From Clitoria ternatea (taxonomy: Eukaryota > Streptophyta > Magnoliopsida > Fabales > Fabaceae): a stretch of DNA of 64,000 nt. Under the pieces are notes generated by a model. It did no database searches. It saw only the letters and a program-made list of their open reading frames with translations, and was not told where the DNA came from. A program made the position numbers and the translations under genes. Below, piece after piece: positions 48,129 to 58,800 of this stretch. The stretch covers positions 231,964,242 through 232,028,241 of the forward strand of contig CM075670.1 in NCBI GenBank assembly GCA_037962975.1. Direction: 5' to 3'. Each line of letters opens with the position of its first letter. Positions within the stretch are counted from its first letter, which is position 1.

Positions 48129-49962
48129 TCAGCCTCAGTAACTCTTTATCGTCTTTCTGTGCAGCTACCATCGACTCCAGAAATTCGTTGGAGATTTTTA
48201 ACATTCCGATTGTCATTCGGTTTGGCGCGTCCATAATAATTCCAACATTCATATCTCTAAAGCTTTCCAACAATTCCTGTTCTCTACCCATTAGGTAAGC
48301 CACGTGTAATACCTTCCTGCTTAGTGCATCTGCCACAACATTCGCTTTGCCCGGGTGATACTTTAAATCGAAGTCGTAATCCTTTAAATACTCCACCCAT
48401 CGCCTCTGTCTCATATTTAGCTCCTTTTGATCAAACAAGTATTTTCGGCTCTTGTGATCACTGAATACTACAAAGCGAGCCCCATACAGATAATGACGCC
48501 AAATCTTCAGTGCGTACACCACTGCTGCAAGTTCTAGATCATGAGTCGGGTAATTCTCCTCATGTGGCCTCAATTGCCTCGAAGCATAAGCAATTGCCTG
48601 ATCAGCTTGCATCAATACACACCCCAATCCAAATTTGGATGCATCACAATATACTTCAAATTCCTGTGTTACATCGGGCAGTGCAAGCACAGGGGCAGTC
48701 GTTAAACATCGCTTAAGAGTTTGGAAGCTTAATTCACACTTCTCCGACCACACGAAGGGGTTTCCTTTCCTTGTTAACCGAGTAAGAGGAAGTGCTATCC
48801 GAGAGAACCCCTCAATGAAGCGTCGATAGTATCCAGCTAATCCGAGGAAACTCCTGATTTCAGTTATTGACTTCGGCCTCTCCCAAGCCATAACCGCCTC
48901 AATTTTTGTCGGATCAACTGAGATTCCCTCTTGGGAAATTATATGCCCCAAGAATTGTACACTACTCCCCCAGAAATCACACTTAGATAGTTTAGCGTAC
49001 AACTTCTTCTCCCGAAGTACTTGTAAAACAAGTCGAAGATGTTGAGCATGCTCCTCGTCCGACCTCGAATATACCAAAATATCATCAATGAATACTACCA
49101 CAAACTGGTCCAAGTACGGTTGAAAGGTCCGATTCATATAGTCCATAAAAATGGCAGGAGCGTTCGTTACTCCAAAGGGCATTACTACGTACTCGAAGTG
49201 CCCATACCGAGTCTGAAATGCTGTCTTTGGGATATCCTCCGACCTTACTCGGATCTGGTGGTATCTCGACCTCAAGTCGATCTTAGAGAACACAACGGCG
49301 CCTCGCAACTAGTCCAGTAAATCGTCAATCCGAGGTAGTGGATATTTATTTTTGATTGTCAGTTTGTTCAGCTGTCGGTAATCAATGCACATTCGCATAC
49401 TACCGTCCTTCTTCTTTACCAATAACACCGAAGCGCCCCAGGGTGAGGCACTGGGTCGGATAAAGCCCTTTTCTAGTAATTCATTTACTTGTTTCTTCAC
49501 TTCGGTTAATTCCACCGAAGACATTCTATATGGCGCTCGGGACACAGGTTCTGCACTGGGAATCAAGTCAATAGAAAAATCAATCTCCCGACTGGGAGGT
49601 AGCTCCGGAATTTCTTCCGGAAAAACGTCAGGAAATTCGCAAACAATCGAAATATCACTTAGCAGGAGGTTATGTCGACCCTCCGAAGCGAATAAAATAA
49701 CATACGTGGTTAGGACATCGCTCACCCCGTTCTTTATGTCAAGTTCCTGAGAGAAAACAATATTCTTCCGATAATAGTCGACCAACACATGATTAGCAGC
49801 AAGCCAATCGAGACCCAGAATAACATCTAAGTCCTTCAATGTCATACAGATAAAATTTACTCGAAAAGTACAGGCTTCGATTTGCATCGGCAGTTCTCTA
49901 CACACTGTAGTTGCATGGAAAGTGGAACCAGTTGGAGTGGAAACAATAAGAGCATTCTCCAT
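48088..49962 (-). pseudogene. Element G reverse transcriptase and RNase H (one stop)
   Basis: The frame from 49962 to 49309 has the end of the protease region (LDVILGLDWLAANHVLVDYY) and the start of RT (LLVKKKDGSMRMCIDYRQLN). A TAG at 49309-49311, where the family has Gln, precedes the RT palm (VVFSKIDLRSRYHQIRV), VMPFGVTNAPAIF and the catalytic VVFIDDILVYS (about 49081-49092). RNase H follows with FEVYCDASKFGLGCVL (about 48660), the DLELAAVVYALKIWRHYLYG segment and FSDHKSRKYL. Apart from the stop, all core residues seen are in place, consistent with a young copy. Confidence 0.88.
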
Positions 49963-51162
49963 TAAACCGATTGGCAGACCAAGCCGTCACACACAACTTT
50001 CCGAAATAAAGGAATGGGTGGCACCTGAATCATAAATTACATCAACCAGATAACCACAGATGAGGCACTTACCCTGTACCAAATTGTCATTCCTCGTAGC
50101 TTCTGAAGCATCAAACGTAAATACAGGCCCGGTCATGGCGTTCTGAGCATCGCTAGATTGGGCATCATATCTTCCCAATTGTTGGTTCCCTCTACCAGCT
50201 CCATTCCGACCTCTCCTCGAAAAGTTGGAACCCCGGGTCCCAGAAGAGTTAGTTCGGTTGTCCGTCCTGCCCTGCTGCTGCCTCTGAGGGCAATCGGGCC
50301 TGAGGTGCCCTGGTTGTCCGCACTGGAAGCACACAATCTAATTGGCTTGGCAATGTTTGGCAATGTGACCTTCCTGACCACAATTGTAGCATGTACGATT
50401 ACCAGAAGGATTACCCGATCGACCAGTGGAACCCCGACCGGAAGAGGATGAGGAGGTAGCAGAAGACTTGCCACCCCGGAAGAATTGACTCATCCTCTTG
50501 AAGTTGAATCCTTTTGCCTTCAGTGGCTTTTTATCTCTCGGTTAGGACGTCCTTTGTAACTGCACCTCTTCAGTCAGTCTTGCTTTGTTCACCAGGGTTG
50601 GGTAATCCCTAATCTCCATTGGTACAATTACACTACGGAGCTCAATCCGTAGTCCAGCTTCGTATTTGGCGCACTTGCTACCTTCAGTCCCTTCTAACGA
50701 GAAAGGGTGGTAAAAATCACACAGCTCGTCAAACTTGCTGGTGTACTCAGCTACAGACATCCGGTCTTGCTCCAACTTCAGGAATTCCATTTCTTTCTGG
50801 ATTTTGTAGTTGTCCGGGAAGTATTTAACAAGGAACCTCCTTCGGAAATTCGCCCATACCAACGGCTCATTTGCTGCGTTCATCTACACCTTCACTCGGG
50901 ACCACCATACTCTAGCCTCTTTTTTTAGTTGGTAAGTAGCAAATAAAACCTTTTGCTCTTCAGAGCACTCAAAATATTTAAAAACCTGCTCGATATCCCT
51001 GATCCAGATGTATGCCCTGTCATAGTCATGTCCCCCTTTGTAAGTAGGAGGATTCCTTTTCAGGAATTTATCCAGAGTGGGACCGGACTCAGTCCTACTC
51101 ATCAGCTGAGTAAATCTAGAGAAGAAATCATCTCTTCCCCTAGAACTAGTCTCTCCGGCCAT
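49963..51162 (-). pseudogene. Element G gag and protease (four stops)
   Basis: Gag starts with an ATG at 51162 (MAGETSSRGRDDFFSRFTQL). It carries the retrotransposon gag core (DIEQVFKYFECSEEQKVLFA, ARVWWSRVK, FRRRFLVKYFPD). Two CCHC zinc knuckles follow (CYNCGQEGHIAKHC and CFQCGQPGHLRPDC). The aspartic protease motif YDSGATHSF lies near 50030. The frame is continuous but crossed by TAG at 50884, TAA at 50542, TAG at 50335 and TGA at 49987. At least three of these fit C-to-T changes in Gln or Arg codons. Gag packages the RNA; the protease cleaves the polyprotein. Confidence 0.88.
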
Positions 51163-51377
51163 TTAGTAATTCTACAATGAGCAAACACATCACCATTAAT
51201 AACCAAGATCAGTCAGGGGATCGTAAATTTACCTTATATTCATAGAATACTACGCCAGTGGAGTGCCAAGGGAACGATGCCAGACCACACACAATCTCAA
51301 TACAACGAAATACAATCAACCTTCATAAGACTATCACAATCACTAGATCGGCCCATACACCGGCTCTAGAAAGAACC

Positions 51378-51389
51378 GCTCTGATACCA
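51378..51389 (-). other. Element G primer-binding site (initiator tRNA-Met)
   Basis: The minus strand reads TGGTATCAGAGC two bases inside the 5' LTR boundary. It is the same primer type as in element B and LTR E. Confidence 0.92.
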
Positions 51390-51391
51390 AG

Positions 51392-53740
51392 TGTAACGTC
51401 CTAGGTTATTTTTGCATTTATTTTTATTCAAACGATTACATCTTACGATAAATTTTTCCTTTTCTTGAAAATTAATCGATTTTTAGTGAAAGAGCATTTA
51501 TTTTTACTGACTTAATCAAGTGACAGCAGTCACAGTTAGATTAATTAAATGAGGTCTAGAAAAGAAAAGCAAGTTAATTTACGCACAACGGATGGGAGAA
51601 AGGGAATCAGGGCTTCTCGCTTGAGCGAGGCCCCTACTCGTCTAAGCGAGATTCCGGACTCTCACTTAAACGAGGTTTCTATTCGCTTGAGCGAATACCT
51701 TTCACACACCGGATTAGACAAAACATACAGACGGACTCCCGCAAGTCTCACCCTAAAAATGATTCTGTTAATCAAAGGTTTGTCATAGCTACCACAACAA
51801 CACATGTAAATGACAGTAATGTATTTTAAAATGTAGATTTGCATTCGTCCGGTCTTAATTAAACACAACTAATTAGTACTACTCGGAAGTTCTTATACAC
51901 ATATATAACTCTATAGGGAGTCACTCAAAGTCACTCGGACCCTGGCACCATTCTCCCCCTTGGCGCGACTCCATGGCTCCTTCCCCCTCCCTGTCACTGG
52001 TTACTAAAACAAAAAGGCAAGGGTGAGTGTTTGGCATTGTAATTAATATAGAATGGAACTTAACAAATATACATGCATATTTATACATACACATCAAGCA
52101 TCACTTGTAAGTAAGCATACCGAAACATAGTGTATTACATACAGTAACTATATTAAACCAACTACACAATTCTATCAGATTCATCACGATCACAACTGAC
52201 TCTCATACAATCTGACTCCTAGTATCCGGATACTAAAGGATTAGCCTTCAGCTGGGGGTCCTACTTGACACCCCGTGAACCCTGCTTGGTTCACCGAGTC
52301 CTGCTTGACTCTCCACCTCGACCACTGGGTCCTACTTGACCACTGGGTAGCTCAACTGGGCACGAAAACCACGGGAGCCGGAAATGAGGGGCTATCATAT
52401 ACCGTCGGCCATCCCATACCACATAATCATTCAACAGTTTACCTTTCACATAATAATATCAATTCCTCATCACTCGGGTAGCCTGCTTGCTAACCCGACG
52501 TCACATAACGCTGATCATTTCAACATTAGATATCATAAGATCATAACATGATAAACTCAACCACACCCGATCTTCCACTAATTAATGAACCCAGTCACAC
52601 ATGCACAAGCATAAACACACAACTACGTTTAGCAACATTTTCCTTAACCTGTTTACATTACCTCAATGACCTGAATAAGAAGCGAGTCCTATTCTAATTA
52701 ATTATAACCCGAACACCCCCTTACTTTGGTTCCACGCTTCGATGATCTGTTCTCTGTGTCGATTCCTTCCTCTGAGCACTGGTTTCGCAGTCTCAACTCC
52801 GTCACTCAGTCTTCTGTTGCTTAGCCTACTACCTACGGATCATAAAGTACAGCTCGTCACTTCAACGCCCTTAGTTCATGGACTACATTTGGGCTCACAC
52901 TCACCGGAGGAGTGGAGAACAGCCACGAATATAGCCATGCATGGCTCTAAACTGCCAAAGAATAAAAGGAATAAGGGAATCATAATTGGAATGGATCAGT
53001 AGACTCACCTTGAAGCCTCGATCATAGGAATGGGAATAAATTGAAGTTTGGACACAAATGGAGTCCCTCTCCAGCGCATGCAACTCAGCGTTAAGAGAGG
53101 AGAAAAACGAAAGTGAAGGAACAGACCAACAGCAAAGGTAGCTTGTAAATAATGAAAAGGGAAGGAAGAGAATTTCCTTATATATATATAGCTCATGGGC
53201 AAGATCGTCTTTTCCTTTATTTTATTTGTATTCTTACTAAATTTAATAAATTTCACTATATTAAACTATTGCATAGTTATCAAATCAATTACACGTATTT
53301 ATTTCCTTAACGTTTTATTATTCACAATTCTCTAATACTTCGCAAGAGTATAGGCCCAATATAAATATCGGCCCCCGGTGTCCTAACTTAGTGTTCATAC
53401 CTCGGAAATCCGAGCTACAACCTGAGAGGTCAGATATCTCGTCCGTGCTCACCTCTTGGTTACCTGCATCCGTTGTTTCAGTCATTATGAGGTTAATCCA
53501 GGCTATGACCCCGTGTGAGGCGCTCTCCTCACAACGGTTGGACCAGACCACCTAGCCCTGCCCGCTCTTCTCCTACACTCCCGATCTTTAATTCCGCCTG
53601 CTCGCGCTTCTGAGACCGATCTCGACACCGGCTTTCTTATCTCTGGCTAAGACAGAACAAATATTAAATAAAACTTCTAAAACATTTACTAATCATTTCC
53701 CATTTCTTATAATTCTCATTAAAACATCAGGGATGTTACA
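51392..53740 (-). repeat. Element G 5' LTR (2,349 bp)
   Basis: On the plus strand it runs from TGTAACGTCC to GGGATGTTACA. It drives leftward transcription; a TATATATATA box is at about 53178-53191. It matches 44359-46710 with only scattered single-base differences (for example near 51726, 51841, 51939 and 52007). Confidence 0.93.
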
Positions 53741-53745
53741 TGTAA

Positions 53746-54400
53746 TATTTAGTATTATTTTTATATCTCAAGTTTTAAAAAAATTTATGTTTATTTTGAA
53801 TTTAATTTTTTTATTTCAATTTTATAAAAAATATAATTTTTTTATAGTTTAAGTTGGTGTAATGTGATGGGTTGGTAATTTAAATTTTTTAAAATGAATT
53901 TTAAAACAAAATTTTAATGAATTTTGTTAAAAATAACTGTGTTATTAAATCAACGTTAAATACAACTTTAAAAATTTGTAGTTACTTTAATTTTCAAAAA
54001 CGTTTATTTATATTTATTTTGAATATTATTTTTTTATACAAAATTTATTAAAAAGTTATATTTTTATAATTATTTTTATATCTTTTTAGTTGGTGCAATG
54101 TGTTTGGGTTGGTAATTTGAATTTTTGTAAATGAATTTAAAAAATAAGCTTTTAATGAATTTTATTTAAAATAATTGTTTTATTAAATTAATGTTAAATA
54201 AAATTTTAAAATTTTTTAATTACTTTAATGTAAAAAAATTGTTTATATTTATTTTGAATATTATTATTTTTATGAAAACTTGATACAAAAAATTATATTT
54301 TTGTAATTAATTTTTTATATTGTAATTTGGTGCAATGTGCTAGGTTTGTTTTTTTAAAATTTGTGTTAGATAAATTTTGAAAATGTTTGTTTAGGATAAT
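53746..54400. repeat. AT-rich tandem repeat inside element I (unit about 240 bp)
   Basis: A unit of about 240 bp recurs about two and a half times (starts near 53770, 54006 and 54246). It contains TTATATTTATTTTGAATATT, GTTGGTGCAATGTG, GGGTTGGTAATTTGAATTTT and AATTTTATTTAAAATAATTG. There is no coding potential. Confidence 0.75.
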
Positions 54401-54775
54401 GTATAGTATGTAATGCAAGATATAAATCATAGATGAAAGCATTTCACACAATTGGTGTACGAAAATGTGACTGATGACTGACATTTCAGAGTGTTGTACA
54501 ACAAAAAGACATTGACCAACATTTTTTATTCTCACTAGGCGAAATGCATGATTGATGTGACATTGACCAGGATTTCTTCAACCCATCATGTGGAATATTT
54601 CTGGATATGACAAGTGGCAAAATCTACACCATTTCGTGGATGGAGTGTGCGAAATGTAACTTTCTTGACATTTCTTACCCTCATTGTGTGAAATATAATA
54701 AGTGATGAGATGTTTTTTAGGCGAGACACAAAAATATTTCTAAAAGTATACTAAACTTTTAATTTTAAATGAGAA

Positions 54776-55106
54776 CTTCTCATTTTTGTTCCTTAATAAG
54801 TCCTTGTTCACATTTTCTTTTAAATAATACAAAAGTTAGAGAGTTTTGTTGGAAATTATGATTAATATAGTTCTTCATTGATTTTATTGTGAGTGTAACA
54901 TAACTTTAAATAAAACTTTTCTACTTTTGTATTGTTAAAACGTATCTTTGGATGCACCTTAAAGAGTTTTGGCAGGAGGTAAGATTTTTCTTCACCTAAA
55001 AATAATTTTTTTATAGACTTCTCTTGATTGGTAGAAGTTATAAAAAGTCATTTTAAGGTAAGTCTGATTTTTGGCAAACTTAAAATACACATGTATTTTT
55101 AGAGAG
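54776..55106. other. AT-rich intergenic spacer
   Basis: Between element I and the second copy of the duplicated segment there is about 330 bp with no gene, repeat or promoter that I can support. Confidence 0.6.
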
Positions 55107-55660
55107 ATAATTAGGTGGGTAAAGATGAAACACTTACACAAGAAAAACAAGAGTACTTATTAGTATTCTCATTAATATTATTATTATTTACCTCGATCTC
55201 TAATCTTAACTCAAATTCCATGATAATATTAAGTAAAATCATGAGTAACTATTTTAGCTTGTAAGTTATTTTACTACACTAGACAAAATAATCATAGTTA
55301 GTAAAAAGCTTAGGTTAATAGCTTGTAGCATGTTTTTAAAAAATTACTTAGAGTAACTTTTAAGTTAATAAAATCTGAGTTTATTTTATTTTTTATATTT
55401 TTATTCTTATTAATACATTTTTTAGTCATTCATATTTACTTAAAAAAATATATTTTATATATCATTTTATATTTAGTAACAAATTTTATTAAATTTAATA
55501 AGTAAGTTATGAACTTTAGCTACAAGTAGCTTTCCACTAATTTTATTCAAACCTCACGATGCTTTCCATTTTCAATTCATTAACCACATCAAAGTCACTT
55601 ATTATTACATGTCATTTTATTAGATTAATTTTGTATAATTGCAAATTGCTAATGATAGAC
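55107..55660. repeat. Duplicated segment upstream of PI4K-alpha (copy 2)
   Basis: This is an uninterrupted copy, from GATAATTAGGTGGGTAAAGA to AATGATAGAC, of the segment split by element C at 16265-16345 and 41852-42432, in the same orientation. It ends about 230 bp before the PI4K-alpha start codon, so it probably overlaps the distal promoter of the gene. It has no transposon-like ends that I can recognise. Confidence 0.8.
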
Positions 55661-55888
55661 AAGGCCAAAAGCTGAATCTAAAATATTTCAAAACGAAAGA
55701 GGAAATAAAAAGAGAAAGAGAGAGGACGGGCATGCCATGGCAATGACCAGAACACTCGCAACAATGTTGCTGCGTGGTTAGCACGACACAGAAAGAGAAA
55801 GAGAGAGAGAGAGAACCACAATTTTTTTGTTGCGTGAATTCAAATTCCCCACGTCGTTCCCCCCTTGGAAATTTCGACGTTAATCGTG
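55661..55888 (+). promoter_or_regulatory. PI4K-alpha proximal promoter / 5' leader with upstream ORFs
   Basis: A GA-rich leader (GAAAGAGAAAGAGAGAGAG near 55791-55813) precedes the start codon. Two overlapping upstream ORFs lie at 55732-55746 (4 codons plus stop) and 55737-55781 (14 codons plus stop, beginning ATGGCAATGACC). If included in the mRNA they could reduce translation. The transcription start is not determinable and no clear TATA box was found. Confidence 0.5.
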
Positions 55889-58800
55889 ATGGAAGCCTTG
55901 ATCGAGTTATGCGACCTCATTGCGCAGAATCCAACCCAATTCTCCGACAAGCTCTCTTGGATATGCGACAAATGCCCCTCGCCGGAGAGCCTCTCCGCCG
56001 GATCTCCTAGGGTTTCGCGCTCTCACCTCAATGCCGTCCTCGCCGTCGCTCGCTTTCTCTCCCACTCCCCCGATTCTTCCGATCTACGCCCCAAGTCCAT
56101 CATCCTCGACTTCCTCCGCGCTGTTCCTCTTTCCTTCTCTCAATCCTTCTGGCCTCACCCTTTCACCATTGATTACGCTTCCTCTTTCTTCCTCGATTTC
56201 CTCGCCTACGTCTCCCAGGCCACCCAATCCTCCCCCGATTTCGCCGACGAGCTCGCCGCCTTCACCGGCGAAGTTATCCTTACAGCTATTGCCGAACAGA
56301 ACTCCCCCATTGTTAGGGCTTTCCTCTCCGCTCTGTCGCAGAACTTTCTTCCAATTTCGTCCTCCGATGCCAACCAATTGGTGACTTCTTTAATCGATCA
56401 ATACGGGGCGCCGATGGTTGGCGTCCCTATGACGCCGAGGGGAGACAATTCTTCGGCTCAGAGCTCTCCCCTCAGTGTAAACCACCAATCACAAAACAAT
56501 CACAATGGCAGTCCGTCGAATGAGGAGACGAGCAATGCTTCCGGTTCTTCGAGCAGTGTGGCTTCTAAGGCTGCGGATGATGCTAGCACGGGGTCTTCGA
56601 AAGGGATGTCGAACGGGAGCCGCCCCCACCACCATGTATGGAGGAGCAATGCTGATCAGTTGGCTCAGAACCTGGGTTTAAATGAAATTGGTCTTGGTGG
56701 AGTCTCGTCTGTCCAACAAGTTGCATCCTTCGAGGAAGAGTCTGTGGAGTTCTTGGAGAGACAGGAAATAGCCTTTAAGTTGATTGCTCACGCGTTGGAG
56801 AAGGCTCAAATTGATGCTGCACTTTTGGAGCAAGTTAGGTTAATTGGGAAGAGGCAGATTCAGTTTATGTCTATTTTTCTAAAGGTAGAATCTCTTTCTA
56901 ACTATGTTACTATTTGTAGTCACTACATTTATTACTTGTGCTTGTGTGAATGTGAATTTGTGATAGTCTAGGTTGACTTGCTGTGGATTGTGGAATGTAG
57001 TTAAAACTTAAGAGTAATACTAGGGGTGAGCATTTCATATTTGCATGATATTGCAGATAAGGAAGAGGGATTGGCATGAGCAGGGGTCACTCTTAAAGGC
57101 TAGAATTAATACTAAATTGTCAGTTTATAAGGCTTCTGTGAACTTGAAAATCAAGAGCCTCTCAGCACTGGATTCTGATTCGAGATCTATTAAGAGGTTG
57201 GTTTATGAGGCAGTTGCGATATTGATAGATGCTGCTGAGGCTTGCTTACTCTCTGGATGGCGTAAGTTGAGATTATGTGAAGAACTTTTCGGTGCATTGC
57301 TTCATGGGGTGGCACAGATTGCTATTGCCCGAGGGGGACAGCCACTGCGAATTTTGCTCATTCGCCTAAAGCCAATTGTTCTCAACGTTTGTGCTCAGGT
57401 ATACTTTGGTACATTTCAACAGTATATTTTTTATGATGTTTTAATTCAAACTTATATTCACATTGACATTCTTTTTTAAAATTTTGAAATGTTTATATAA
57501 CAGCCTGATACCTGGAATAACAGTCAAGGGGCCATGTTTGAGAGTGTTAAAAAGGCCAGCTGTTTGATTATCGAATCCTGCTGGACTAAGGAGCGGGCCC
57601 CTGTAGACACATACATTATGGGATTAGCCACAAGTATACGTGAACGAAATGATTACCATGAACAGGTATATACACTGATGATCACATGTTCATAATGTAG
57701 AAGCTGATAATAGATAAGAATAAATGTGTATCTGCTTGTGCCAATGCTACCCTATAATTTTTTTTTTGTATATAACTACATATCTGTACGAAAGTTGTCC
57801 TGTCCAGATATACATGTTGATTTTGTATGTCATACATTCCCATATACCTTGTAGAGTTCATTAGGGTCTTACTCCAGTGTTCACTCCCTTTAATCTCATC
57901 AATTGCATCCAGAATTATATTCATTCAAATGGTTGATAGGTTTTTCATGTTTAGTCTGAATTGTATCTATCTTGTCATCCAAAATATTGACACATTTTAA
58001 GTTTAAGCAGGCTAACTTTATTTTATCTATTATTTAGTTTGCTAAATTGTTTGCTTGCTTATGGAATCTTGTTGCCATCAGGAAAACCAAGAGAAACCTG
58101 CAGTTCCTTTTGTACAGCTTAATGTTATACGCCTATTTGCTGAACTGAGCGTTGCAGTCAAACAGTCAGAGCTGGTAGACACGATATTACCTCTTTTTAT
58201 CGAAAGCTTAGAAGAGGGTGATGCTTCAACTCCTAGTTTGTTGAGACTCCGAGTATGAAACTTTGTCTTCAGAGCATGTTTTCTGAAATTGATTTGAGAT
58301 TCTGTCAATATATTTTATGGTCCTCCTCTTTGTTTACTTATCAGTCAATCTTTTGTTGTCTTGTATTATGATCATTGTTTTCTATTGCAATCCATACAGC
58401 TTCTTGATGCTGTATCCCAAATGGCCAGTTTAGGTTTTGAGAAATCTTACCGTGAGACAGTGGTTTTGATGACTAGAAGTTACTTGAATAAACTTTCTAG
58501 TGTGGGATCGGCTGAAAGCAAAACAGAGGCAGCTGAAGCCACCACTGAGCGAGTTGAAGTATGTAGTATCTCTAAAAATGTCAATAACACATGTTAAATT
58601 TGGTTAGTTTGGTGTACTACAATATCAAATGGATTCTCACTAGTTGAATTACATTCTAGACTCTACCTGCAGGATTTCTTTCTATTGCTAGGGGCCTTAC
58701 TAGTGATAGATGGCGTTCAGATTATCGCCATCGATTGCTCTCCCTGTGCTCAGATGTTGGTTTAGCTGCCGAGTCTAAAAGTGGAAGGTATACCCTTTCT

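Larger units (their letters stand above)
44359..53740 (-). mobile_element. Element G: recent, nearly complete chromovirus (Ty3/gypsy), minus strand
   Basis: The element is 9,382 bp with LTRs of about 2.35 kb (44359-46710 and 51392-53740) and the target duplicate TGTAA (44354-44358 and 53741-53745). On the minus strand the order is 5' LTR, Met-tRNA primer site, gag, protease, RT, RNase H, integrase, polypurine tract, 3' LTR. The LTR pair differs by only a small fraction of bases by eye, so insertion was recent. Six in-frame stops and one frameshift disable gag-pol. The integrase ends with the same tail type as element A, suggesting the Tekay/Del-type lineage. Confidence 0.93.
42433..54775. mobile_element. 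Element I: non-autonomous foldback/MULE-like element with long inverted repeats
   Basis: The left arm (about 42450-42564 plus 44106-44300) is the reverse complement, with mismatches, of the right arm (about 54430-54770). Shared words include TAGTATACTTT, GTTACATTTC, CATCCACGAAAT, GCCACTTGTCATATCCAGAAA and CATCAATCATGCATTTC. Without the insertions (solo LTR H, element G) it would be about 1.4 kb. The interior is an AT-rich tandem repeat. No transposase is visible. The outer termini and target duplicate are not defined, so superfamily assignment (Mutator-like versus foldback) is open. Confidence 0.7.

Noticed and set aside
55865..55888. Upstream extension of the PI4K-alpha frame to a non-ATG start
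   Set aside because: The ATG at 55889 opens the MEALIELCDLIAQNP start expected for the family. The upstream extension begins at TTG.
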